A DNA stretch of 64,000 nt, taken from the NCBI RefSeq assembly GCF_009363795.1, contig NZ_CP045420.1:415001-479000 (forward strand). Reading direction: 5' to 3'. The translations under genes and the position numbers were made by a program. Below the pieces are notes generated by a model, which was not told the DNA's origin, did not search any database, and saw nothing but the letters and a program-made list of their open reading frames with translations. This document shows, piece after piece, positions 7,155 through 15,113 of this stretch; the first letter of the stretch is position 1, and the number at the start of each line of letters is the position of its first letter. Origin of the DNA: Palleronia sp. THAF1. Its GTDB lineage: Bacteria > Pseudomonadota > Alphaproteobacteria > Rhodobacterales > Rhodobacteraceae.

Positions 7155-9944
7155 ATGTCCTTCGGCAAAGGCCACCACCTGCATCTGGTCGACGGCTCGG
7201 CCTTCATCTTCCGCGCCTTTCACGCGCTGCCGCCGCTGACGCGCAAGTCGGACGGCACGCCCGTTGGCGCGGTCTCGGGCTTTGTGAACATGCTGTGGAA
7301 GATGATCCAGGACAACAAGGGCCCTGACGCGCCGACCCACGCGGCTGTCGTCTTCGACAAGGGCAGCCACACCTTCCGCAACGACATGTATGATCAGTAC
7401 AAGGCCAACCGGGACGAGATGCCCGAGGATCTGCGCCCCCAGATCCCCCTGACCCGCGACGCCACGCGCGCCTTCAACCTTGCGTGTCTGGAGCAAGAGG
7501 GGTTCGAGGCTGACGACATCATCGCCACGCTGGCCTGCAAGGCGCGCGAAGCCGGGGGCCGCTGCACCATCATCAGTTCCGACAAGGACCTGATGCAGCT
7601 GATCGGTGACGGCGTGGTCATGTTCGACGCCATGAAGAACACGACCATCGACCGTGAGGGGGTCGAGGCCAAGTTCGGGGTCGGACCCGAACGCGTCGTC
7701 GACGTACAGGCGCTTGCCGGCGACTCGGTGGACAACGTGCCCGGCGCGCCCGGTATCGGCATCAAGACCGCTGCGCTTCTGATCAACGAATTCGGCACGC
7801 TGGAAGAGCTGCTGGACCGCGCCGAAGAGGTCCCCCAGCCCAAGCGCCGCCAGACCCTGATCGAGCACCGCGAGCAGATCGAATTGTCCAAAAAGCTGGT
7901 CCAGCTCGATTGCGACATGACGCTGGACTACGACCTTGCCTCGCTTGAGGTGAAAGAACCCGACCCCGATACCCTGCTGCAATTCTTGGGCGACATGGAG
8001 TTCCGCACAATCGTGCGTCGCGTGTCCGAAGAGCTCGGCGTCGACACGCCTGCGATCCCCGCCGCGTCGATCACCGCCGCCGACGAAGAGATCGAAGAGC
8101 CGCCGTTCCCCGAGGACTACACATGGGTGAAGACCGAGGCAGAATTGGCCGACTGGGTCGAACGTGCCACCGCGCAGGGCTTTGTGGCCATCGACACCGA
8201 AACCACGTCACTGAACGAGATGCAGGCCCTGCTGGTCGGCGTGTCGCTGGCGCTTGGTCCCGGCGTCGCCTGCTACATCCCGCTGGCCCACAAGGAAAAC
8301 GCAGAAGCTGACCTGTTCAGCACCGATGCGCTTGCAGACGGCCAGATCGACTTCGACACCGCGCTCAAGCACCTCAAGCCGCTGCTGGAAGATTCCGCCG
8401 TTCTCAAGATCCTTCAGAACGCCAAGTACGACTACAAGATCCTCTCCCGCCTTGGCATTCACATCACGCCCATCGACGACACGATGCTGATTTCCTACGC
8501 CCAGCACGCGGGCCTGCACAATCACGGCATGGATGCGCTGTCCGAACGCTATCTTGGCCACACCTGTATCCCCATCAAAGAGCTGATCGGCACCGGAAAA
8601 TCCCAGATCACCTTTGACAAGGTGCCTGTCGACAAGGCCGTCCGCTACGCCGCCGAGGATGCCGACGTCACCCTTCGTCTGCACCGCACGCTCAAGCCGA
8701 GCCTCCACCGCGCCCGCGTCACAACGGTATATGAGACGCTGGAACGCCCCCTGATCCCCGTGCTGGCGCGGATGGAGATGGCGGGCGTGCAGGTGGACCG
8801 GAACACCCTGTCGCGCATGTCCGGCGCTTTCGCGCAGAAGATGGCAGGGCTGGAGGCCGAGATCGCAGAGATCGCGGGGGCGGAGTTCAACGTGGGTTCT
8901 CCCAAGCAGCTTGGCGAAATCCTCTTCGACAAGATGGGCCTGCCCGGCGGCAAGAAAGGCAAGACCGGGGCCTATTCCACCGGGGCCGACATTCTCGAAG
9001 AGCTCGCAACCGAACACGAACTGCCCCGCAAGGTGCTGGACTGGCGGCAAGTCTCGAAGCTGAAATCGACTTATACCGATGCGTTGCAGGATCATATCGA
9101 CCCCGAAACGGGCCGCGTGCATACGTCATACTCCATTGCAGGGGCCAGCACCGGGCGCCTCGCCTCGACCGATCCGAACCTGCAGAACATCCCGATTCGG
9201 ACAGAGGAAGGCCGCCGCATCCGAGAGGCTTTCGTCGCCCCCGAAGGCAAGGTGCTGGTCAGCCTCGACTATTCCCAGATCGAACTGCGCATCCTCGCCC
9301 ACATCGCCGGGATCGACGCGCTGAAACAGGCGTTCAAGGATGGGCAGGACATCCACGCCACCACCGCGTCAGAGATGTTCGGCGTGCCGCTGGATCAGAT
9401 GACCGCCGACGTGCGCCGACAAGCCAAGGCCATCAACTTCGGCGTCATCTACGGCATCAGCGGTTTCGGCCTTGCCCGCAACCTGCGGATCCCGCGCGAA
9501 GAGGCGCAGGGCTTCATCGACCGCTATTTCGAACGCTTCCCCGGCATCAAGGACTACATGGCCGAGACGACCGCCTTCGCCAAGGAACACGGCTACGTCG
9601 AGACCCTGTTCGGCCGTCGCATCAACACGCCCGAAATCAACGCTCGCGGCCCCGGCGCTGGCTTTGCGAAGCGCGCCGCCATCAATGCGCCGATCCAAGG
9701 GACGGCCGCTGATGTCATCCGCCGCGCGATGATCCGAATGGAGGACGCGATCGCCGATCTGCCCGCCACCATGCTTTTGCAGGTCCACGATGAACTGTTG
9801 TTCGAGGTGGACGAAGGCCATCAGGATGCGCTGATCGCCACCGCTCGTGAGGTGATGGAGGGGGCCGCCAATCCCACCGTTCACCTGACCGTCCCGTTGG
9901 ATGCCGACGCGGGGCAGGGGGCGAGTTGGGCCGACGCGCATTGA
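7155..9944 (+). CDS. polA: DNA polymerase I
   Basis: 929 residues, full length for the family. The N-terminal ~300 residues form the 5'-3' flap exonuclease (VDGSAFIFRAFHALPP; DKDLMQL; GIGIKTA). The proofreading exonuclease motif IDTETTSL is near residue 346, so 3'-5' exonuclease activity is likely retained. Polymerase motifs A (LDYSQIELR, ~703), B (RRQAKAINFGVIYG, ~756) and C (QVHDELL, ~876) are intact. It acts in Okazaki fragment maturation and excision repair. It is followed after 59 bp by a pseudouridine synthase gene. Confidence 0.97.
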   Translation: MSFGKGHHLHLVDGSAFIFRAFHALPPLTRKSDGTPVGAVSGFVNMLWKMIQDNKGPDAPTHAAVVFDKGSHTFRNDMYDQYKANRDEMPEDLRPQIPLTRDATRAFNLACLEQEGFEADDIIATLACKAREAGGRCTIISSDKDLMQLIGDGVVMFDAMKNTTIDREGVEAKFGVGPERVVDVQALAGDSVDNVPGAPGIGIKTAALLINEFGTLEELLDRAEEVPQPKRRQTLIEHREQIELSKKLVQLDCDMTLDYDLASLEVKEPDPDTLLQFLGDMEFRTIVRRVSEELGVDTPAIPAASITAADEEIEEPPFPEDYTWVKTEAELADWVERATAQGFVAIDTETTSLNEMQALLVGVSLALGPGVACYIPLAHKENAEADLFSTDALADGQIDFDTALKHLKPLLEDSAVLKILQNAKYDYKILSRLGIHITPIDDTMLISYAQHAGLHNHGMDALSERYLGHTCIPIKELIGTGKSQITFDKVPVDKAVRYAAEDADVTLRLHRTLKPSLHRARVTTVYETLERPLIPVLARMEMAGVQVDRNTLSRMSGAFAQKMAGLEAEIAEIAGAEFNVGSPKQLGEILFDKMGLPGGKKGKTGAYSTGADILEELATEHELPRKVLDWRQVSKLKSTYTDALQDHIDPETGRVHTSYSIAGASTGRLASTDPNLQNIPIRTEEGRRIREAFVAPEGKVLVSLDYSQIELRILAHIAGIDALKQAFKDGQDIHATTASEMFGVPLDQMTADVRRQAKAINFGVIYGISGFGLARNLRIPREEAQGFIDRYFERFPGIKDYMAETTAFAKEHGYVETLFGRRINTPEINARGPGAGFAKRAAINAPIQGTAADVIRRAMIRMEDAIADLPATMLLQVHDELLFEVDEGHQDALIATAREVMEGAANPTVHLTVPLDADAGQGASWADAH

Positions 9945-10003
9945 TTTGCGAATCGGCCCGGTTTCCGAAAGTGGCAAAAGTTTGACCGTCAGGAGACTTG
10001 CCG

Positions 10004-10603
10004 ATGGCCTCTCGTCCCAGACCCCGGCCGCGCCACAAGACAGAGGGTCCGCCCCGGCTTATCGCGTTCAACAAGCCGATGAACGTTCTGTCACAGTTCA
10101 CCGACGATGGGCACTGGCCGGGGCTGAAACGGTGGCTTGATTTGCCCGGCGTCTATCCGGCAGGGCGGCTGGACCGAGATAGCGAAGGGTTGCTTCTGCT
10201 GACCAATGACGGAGCCTTGCAGGCGCGTATCACGGACCCTGCGCACAAGTGGCCGAAGACCTATCTGGTTCAGGTCGAGGGTACGCCGACGGATGAACAG
10301 CTTCAGAAGCTGGAACAAGGTGTTACGCTTAAGGACGGCCCGACGCTGCCAGCGCAGATCACGCGTATCGATCCGCCCGATTTATGGCTGCGCGACCCGC
10401 CCGTGCGCGTGCGGAAAACGGTGCCCGACGCGTGGCTGCGGATCATCCTGCGCGAAGGACGTAACCGCCAGGTCAGGCGCATGACCGCCCACGTCGACCT
10501 GCCGACCCTGCGGCTTGTACGGATCGCAATTGGCCCGGTCGGGCTGGACGATCTCGCACCGGGGGAGTGGCGCGACATCGATCCCAAGATCGCCACGGTT
10601 TAA
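10004..10603 (+). CDS. RsuA/RluB/E/F-family pseudouridine synthase
   Basis: 199 residues. [17 protein letters not shown] contains the catalytic aspartate of the RsuA family, and [12 protein letters not shown] is the matching C-terminal motif. It lacks the N-terminal S4 domain, so it is most like RluE, which modifies 23S rRNA U2457 in E. coli; the exact target here is inferred. AGGAG at 9991-9995 lies 8 bases before the ATG at 10004 and is too close to the in-frame TTG at 9998, which decides the start. Confidence 0.88.
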   Translation: MASRPRPRPRHKTEGPPRLIAFNKPMNVLSQFTDDGHWPGLKRWLDLPGVYPAGRLDRDSEGLLLLTNDGALQARITDPAHKWPKTYLVQVEGTPTDEQLQKLEQGVTLKDGPTLPAQITRIDPPDLWLRDPPVRVRKTVPDAWLRIILREGRNRQVRRMTAHVDLPTLRLVRIAIGPVGLDDLAPGEWRDIDPKIATV

Positions 10604-10727
10604 GCAAGTTTTTGCCTATGTGCCTTGGGCGCTACGAGAGCGCGCGGCCTTTTCGTTCAAATGCGCTCGGTCAATGATTTGTTAGGGGATGCATGCTTAA
10701 GTCTCGGCTCAGGCAGGAGGACCATAG

Positions 10728-11036
10728 ATGCAGAAAACGCTCACACTCACACTCACACTCGCGACGCTGATCTCGACCGCAACGGTGGCCGTGGCCGACC
10801 GTGCGATGGTGTCGGATCACGGCGTCGTCTATTCGGAAACCGCATTCGACAGTGGGAGTCGTCTTGTGCGTGCCAATGAAACCATCACGCTGACAGACCG
10901 CTGCACCGCGAAGATCGACGGCAAGGGCAACGGCTCGTGGCGCTGGAACGCTGGCGGCACCGAAGTGACCGTCGGCACCTATGCCGTGCGGTTCGACGAT
11001 GTGCCTTTGATCTCTATGATGGCCTGCGCAAGCTGA
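10728..11036 (+). CDS. Small exported protein
   Basis: 102 residues. The signal peptide includes an alternating Thr-Leu run encoded by a hexanucleotide repeat at about 10740-10760, with cleavage after VAVA. The mature ~80 residues contain two cysteines (in TDRCTAK and MMACAS) that could form a periplasmic disulfide. AGGAGGACC lies just before the ATG at 10728. I recognise no family and find no functional link to its neighbours. Confidence 0.65.
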   Translation: MQKTLTLTLTLATLISTATVAVADRAMVSDHGVVYSETAFDSGSRLVRANETITLTDRCTAKIDGKGNGSWRWNAGGTEVTVGTYAVRFDDVPLISMMACAS

Positions 11037-11061
11037 TCTGGGTAAAGACCCGCGGCCACCG

Positions 11062-11081
11062 CGCGCCTTGATACAGGCGCG
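11062..11081. terminator. Hairpin downstream of the small exported protein gene
   Basis: A 7 bp stem (CGCGCCT / AGGCGCG) with a 6-base loop lies 26 bp after the stop at 11036. No U-run follows, so it may be a Rho-independent terminator of weak form or only a stabilising 3' end. Confidence 0.35.
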
Positions 11082-11163
11082 GCGGCCCGCGTCACGCCGA
11101 CGCGATGGGGAACAACGCGGCGAACAATGCGCTGATGGGGCGAACCGAAAAAAGGATCGTCCC

Positions 11164-11685
11164 ATGCCCACCACCCCCACACCCGATAGCCAAGCACCCG
11201 CACTGGAACTGAACCTGACCGCAGGTCCGAAGTGGAAGCTCGAACAGCAATCGCCCGATACCTTCACGCAGATCATCGTGTATCGCGGCCTGCACTGCCC
11301 GGTGTGCAAGGAATACCTTGGTACCTCCCGCAAGCTCTATGAGCAGTTTCTGGAGAAAGGCGTCGAGACGATCCACGTCTCGATGGACAGCAAGGAGCGC
11401 GCGTCCGAGGCGCACGCCGATTGGGGTCTCGATCCCGTTCCGATGGGCTACGGTCTGACCAGGGAACAGGCCGCTGATTGGGGTCTTTATGTCTCCGACC
11501 CGATTCAAGACAGTGAGAAGGCACCGTTTGCCGAACCGGGCGTGTTCTGGGTGCGCCCCGACGGACGGCTTTACCTTGCCGCCGTGTCCAATTCTCCCTT
11601 TGCCCGTCCAAATCTGGAGTTCCTGCTCGGCAAGGTCGATTTCATCAAGGATAAGGAATACCCGGCGCGCGGCCAAGCTGCGTAG
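11164..11685 (+). CDS. Peroxiredoxin-like (thioredoxin-fold) protein
   Basis: 173 residues, cytosolic. IIVYRGLHCPVCKEYL (C45 and C48) is the CxxC active site of the AhpC/TSA-like redoxin group; the rest gives a thioredoxin fold ending near LGKVDFIKDKEYPARG. Such proteins reduce peroxides or exchange disulfides; the partner is unknown. The ATG at 11164 is taken because the compact fold begins soon after it. It sits 32 bp upstream of a cation exporter gene on the same strand. Confidence 0.8.
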   Translation: MPTTPTPDSQAPALELNLTAGPKWKLEQQSPDTFTQIIVYRGLHCPVCKEYLGTSRKLYEQFLEKGVETIHVSMDSKERASEAHADWGLDPVPMGYGLTREQAADWGLYVSDPIQDSEKAPFAEPGVFWVRPDGRLYLAAVSNSPFARPNLEFLLGKVDFIKDKEYPARGQAA

Positions 11686-11717
11686 TCGAACCGATCTTCT
11701 AGGCTAGGTGGCCAATC

Positions 11718-12587
11718 ATGTCCCATGATCACGGCCATCATCACATTGACCCCGACGCAGGCGATGCACGCATCGCGGCTGCCGTTGGGGTCAATCTTTT
11801 GCTGACAGTCGCCCAGTTCATCGGCGGTCTTCTGTCCGGCTCGCTCGCCCTGATCGCCGATGCCGTTCACAACCTGTCCGACGCCCTGTCGCTGGTGATC
11901 GCCTTCGGCGCGCGCCGCATCGCACGCCGCCCTGCCGACGATGACATGACCTTCGGCTATGGCCGGGCAGAGGTTGTCGCGGCGCTGATCAACCTGACCA
12001 CGCTGATCGTGATCGGCGTTCTACTTCTGTACGAAGGTGCGGCGCGGCTGTTTGATCCGCCCGACGTGCAAGGTTGGATCGTCGTCATCCTTGCCGGTGT
12101 GGCTCTGATCGTCGACCTTGCCACCGTCTTACTGACGATCCGAATGGCGCGCACCTCGATGAACATCCGCGCGGCGTTCCTGCACAATCTGGCGGATGCG
12201 CTCGGCTCGGTCGCCGTGATCGTCGCCGGAACGTTGATCCTGCTCTACGACTGGCGGCTGGTGGATCCCATCGTCACGATCCTGATCGCTGCCTACATTC
12301 TGTGGCATGCGGGGTCAGAGATGCCGCCCGTGATCCGTCTGTTGATGCTGGGGGCGCCGTCCAGCGCTGAAACCGACGCGGTGCGCGACACCCTTGCAGG
12401 CGTTCCGGGCGTGAAGCGCGCGTATCACGTGCATCTCTGGCAGATCGACGAGCACAGGATTTCGGTGGAAGCCCACCTTGCCATAGATGACGCTGCACAA
12501 GGCCCCGCGATCTGCAAAACGGCCAGGGATCGCCTGAAGGATCGCTTCGGAATATCCCACTCCACGCTGGAAATCGAAGGCGCATGA
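11718..12587 (+). CDS. Cation diffusion facilitator metal exporter (CzcD/DmeF type)
   Basis: 289 residues with six membrane segments and a cytosolic C-terminal domain. The N-terminus is histidine-rich (HDHGHHH). Metal-site motifs are in helix 2 (IADAVHNLSDA) and helix 5 (LHNLADALGS), giving the HxxxD pairs typical of Zn/Co exporters. The C-terminal ~80 residues (VHLWQIDEHRISVEAHL) form the dimeric ferredoxin-like domain. It uses the proton gradient to expel Zn2+, Co2+ or similar ions. The metal cannot be fixed from the sequence. Confidence 0.92.
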   Translation: MSHDHGHHHIDPDAGDARIAAAVGVNLLLTVAQFIGGLLSGSLALIADAVHNLSDALSLVIAFGARRIARRPADDDMTFGYGRAEVVAALINLTTLIVIGVLLLYEGAARLFDPPDVQGWIVVILAGVALIVDLATVLLTIRMARTSMNIRAAFLHNLADALGSVAVIVAGTLILLYDWRLVDPIVTILIAAYILWHAGSEMPPVIRLLMLGAPSSAETDAVRDTLAGVPGVKRAYHVHLWQIDEHRISVEAHLAIDDAAQGPAICKTARDRLKDRFGISHSTLEIEGA

Positions 12588-12605
12588 CCGGCACGATCCT
12601 CTCGT

Positions 12606-13154
12606 CTACGGCTGCGCGTCCTCCGCCGGGGCCATCGGGAAGAATACACCCTTTGAGGTCACGCCGAACTGATCGCCCTGCACATGGCCCATATCAACGA
12701 GCCGGTAAAAGCTCTTGCGGTCGATCAGCGCCTCGAGCCCGTCGCGCACCATGACGTAGGGCGACGGTTCCTCGCCGTTCCGCGCAACACGGATCGGGTG
12801 GTTGGCGTCGGCGGTGACGGTATCGCCAACATTGGTGGTGAAGATCAGCGCGTCATCCTGCTGCGTCACATCGTATGCGACAAATGGCGCATCTTCGACC
12901 GTGATGCGCCACTTCTCGACCGGGGTGACAAGGAAATAGGCGTCGCCTTCGCGCTTCAGGATGGTGGAGAACAAGCGCACCAGTTTGGTCCGCCGGATCG
13001 GCGAACCTTCATGGATCCATGTGCCATCACGGTCGATCCGCAGGTCCATGTCTCCGGATTCGGGCGGATCCCATGCCTCGATCGGCGGCATGCCGCCCTG
13101 TGATGCGGCGCGCACCGCTTCTTCCAGAGCCTTCGCATCAGGGATCACGGCCAT
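12606..13154 (-). CDS. DUF1285 domain protein
   Basis: 182 residues. MPPIEAWDPPESGDMDLRI, then TPVEKWRITVEDAPFVA, match the DUF1285 family of small cytosolic alphaproteobacterial proteins with a PH-like fold; function unknown. AAGGTG lies 6-7 bases before the ATG at 13154, which I prefer; an in-frame ATG at 13178 would add eight residues. It is divergent from the moxR gene across ~90 bp, an arrangement that recurs in related genomes (from memory), so it may share regulation with the MoxR cluster. Confidence 0.85.
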   Translation of the reverse strand: MAVIPDAKALEEAVRAASQGGMPPIEAWDPPESGDMDLRIDRDGTWIHEGSPIRRTKLVRLFSTILKREGDAYFLVTPVEKWRITVEDAPFVAYDVTQQDDALIFTTNVGDTVTADANHPIRVARNGEEPSPYVMVRDGLEALIDRKSFYRLVDMGHVQGDQFGVTSKGVFFPMAPAEDAQP

Positions 13155-13242
13155 TTGTCCCACCTTCGCTTTTGTCATTTGTGCCGTCCGGGATAGGTCG
13201 GCATGGTAACATGATGACTTAATCCGCAAGAGAGGCGTGCCC

Positions 13243-14244
13243 ATGTCAGACCCCATTCTCGATGAGATCGACGCGCTGGGCGATAAGCTGGCGCAGGCGC
13301 GGACCTCTATCACCAAGCGGTTCATCGGCCAGACGCGGGTGGTCGATCTGGTGCTGTCGACGCTTCTGTGCGGCGGCCACGGCCTGCTGATCGGCCTGCC
13401 GGGGCTGGGCAAGACGCGATTGGTCGAGACGCTGTCGACCGTGATGGGGCTGGACGGAAAGCGCGTGCAATTCACCCCCGATCTGATGCCCGCTGATATT
13501 CTTGGGTCAGAGGTGCTGGAAACGGGGCAGGACGGCGCGCGCGCTTTCAAGTTCATCGAAGGTCCGATCTTCTGCCAGCTTCTGATGGCGGATGAGATCA
13601 ACCGCGCCTCTCCCCGCACGCAATCGGCGCTGTTGCAGGCAATGCAGGAGAAATCGGTGACCGTCGCGGGGCAGACGCACCCCTTGGCCGCGCCCTTCCA
13701 TGTTCTCGCAACCCAGAACCCGATCGAGCAGGAGGGCACGTATCCTCTGCCCGAAGCGCAACTGGACCGCTTCCTTGTGCAGATCGACGTGCCCTATCCC
13801 GACCGCGAAACCGAGCGTGATATTCTGATGGCCACGACGGGCGCAGAGGAAGAGGTCGCCCACGCCGTTTTCACTGACCACGATCTGATCGCTGCGCAGC
13901 TTCTGCTGCGTCGGATGCCGGTTGGCGACGGTGTGATCGAAGCGATCCTTGACCTCGTGCGCGCCTGCCGCCCCGAAGAGGACAGCGCGCCAGAGGTCAT
14001 CCGCGAAAATGTCGGCTGGGGCCCAGGTCCGCGTGCGGCGCAGGCCCTGATGCTGACGGTCCGGGCTCGCGCGCTGCTGGACGGGCGCTTGGTGCCGAAC
14101 GTCGAAGACGTGGCCGACATGGCCGGCCCGGTCCTGACGCACCGCATGGCGCTGACATTCGCGGCTCGCGCGCGCGGCATCGTCTTGCCGGACGTGATCG
14201 CGCAAACGGTCGACCGGGTTACATCACTGCGGTCCGCCGCGTGA
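13243..14244 (+). CDS. MoxR family AAA+ ATPase
   Basis: 333 residues, cytosolic. Walker A GLPGLGKTR (about 48-56), Walker B LLMADEINRA, sensor 1 ATQNPIEQ and the C-terminal lid are all present. MoxR ATPases act as chaperone-like remodelers that usually work with vWA-domain proteins. AGAGAGG lies 7 bases before the ATG at 13243; the GTG at 13237 is too close. Its stop overlaps the GTG start of the DUF58 gene by 4 bases, so translation is coupled. It is the first gene of a four-gene cluster to 20001. Confidence 0.93.
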   Translation: MSDPILDEIDALGDKLAQARTSITKRFIGQTRVVDLVLSTLLCGGHGLLIGLPGLGKTRLVETLSTVMGLDGKRVQFTPDLMPADILGSEVLETGQDGARAFKFIEGPIFCQLLMADEINRASPRTQSALLQAMQEKSVTVAGQTHPLAAPFHVLATQNPIEQEGTYPLPEAQLDRFLVQIDVPYPDRETERDILMATTGAEEEVAHAVFTDHDLIAAQLLLRRMPVGDGVIEAILDLVRACRPEEDSAPEVIRENVGWGPGPRAAQALMLTVRARALLDGRLVPNVEDVADMAGPVLTHRMALTFAARARGIVLPDVIAQTVDRVTSLRSAA

Positions 14245-15113
14245 GCGATCCCGCTGCCCTCCGCGCCCGCGCCGAAGGGCTGGCCGGGGCCTTTCCACCG
14301 CTTTTGGCGGGTGCGCGGCACTTGGCCGCATCCGTCGTTCTGGGCGCGCATGGTCGCCGCCGTCCGGGGCAGGGTGACGAGTTCTGGCAATATCGTCCCG
14401 CCATCCCCGGTGACGAGGCGCGCAGCATCGACTGGCGCCGTTCGGGCCGGTCGGATGCCCATTTCGTGCGACAAAAGGAATGGCAGGCGGCGCAGTCGGT
14501 GTCGCTTTGGATCGACCCGTCCGCGTCCATGGCATTCGCGTCCGACAGCGCGTTGCCCGAAAAACGCTACCGTGCTGCCGAACTGGGCTTGGCGCTTGCG
14601 ATCCTGCTGGTGCGCGGCGGCGAACGTGTGGGCCTCATGGGCCACGACCTGCCCGCCCGCGGCGGAGAGGTGCAGTTGATGCGTCTGGCCGCCGCGATGG
14701 AGGCCGATCCCGACGGCGAATACGGCGAACCGACCGCGCGCGAGATGCCGTCGCGGTCCCGCGCGGCGTTCGTCTCGGATTTTCTGGGTGACATCTCGGC
14801 GGCCCGCGCCGCGTTGACCGAAGCGGCCGACCGAGGTGTGTCGGGCGTGATGATCCAGGTTCTCGACCCGCAGGAAGAGGCGTTTCCCTTCGACGGTCGG
14901 ACAGTCTTCGAGTCCATGGGCGGCGGCATCCGGCATGAGACGTTGAAGGCCCGCGACCTGCGTGACCGCTATCTGGATCGACTGGCCGAGCGGAAGGCCG
15001 ACTTGGCCGACCTGTGCCGCGCGACCGGCTGGCAATACCACTGCCACCACACAAACACCCCGGCCACGCAGGCGCTGCTCTGGGCCTATTCCGCGCTTGA
15101 AAGGGTCGTGTAG
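14241..15113 (+). CDS. DUF58 protein with vWA-like domain
   Basis: 290 residues, GTG start overlapping the moxR stop. PGDEARSIDWRRSGR is the DUF58 hallmark, and LWIDPSASMAF (about 90-100) supplies a D-x-S-x-S metal-ion-dependent adhesion site typical of a von Willebrand A domain. DUF58 proteins accompany MoxR ATPases in many bacteria and are thought to be their substrates or adaptors. It is contiguous with the next gene (stop at 15113, ATG at 15114). No membrane segment is apparent, so it may bridge cytosolic MoxR and the membrane proteins downstream; that is inference. Confidence 0.92.
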   Translation: MSDPAALRARAEGLAGAFPPLLAGARHLAASVVLGAHGRRRPGQGDEFWQYRPAIPGDEARSIDWRRSGRSDAHFVRQKEWQAAQSVSLWIDPSASMAFASDSALPEKRYRAAELGLALAILLVRGGERVGLMGHDLPARGGEVQLMRLAAAMEADPDGEYGEPTAREMPSRSRAAFVSDFLGDISAARAALTEAADRGVSGVMIQVLDPQEEAFPFDGRTVFESMGGGIRHETLKARDLRDRYLDRLAERKADLADLCRATGWQYHCHHTNTPATQALLWAYSALERVV

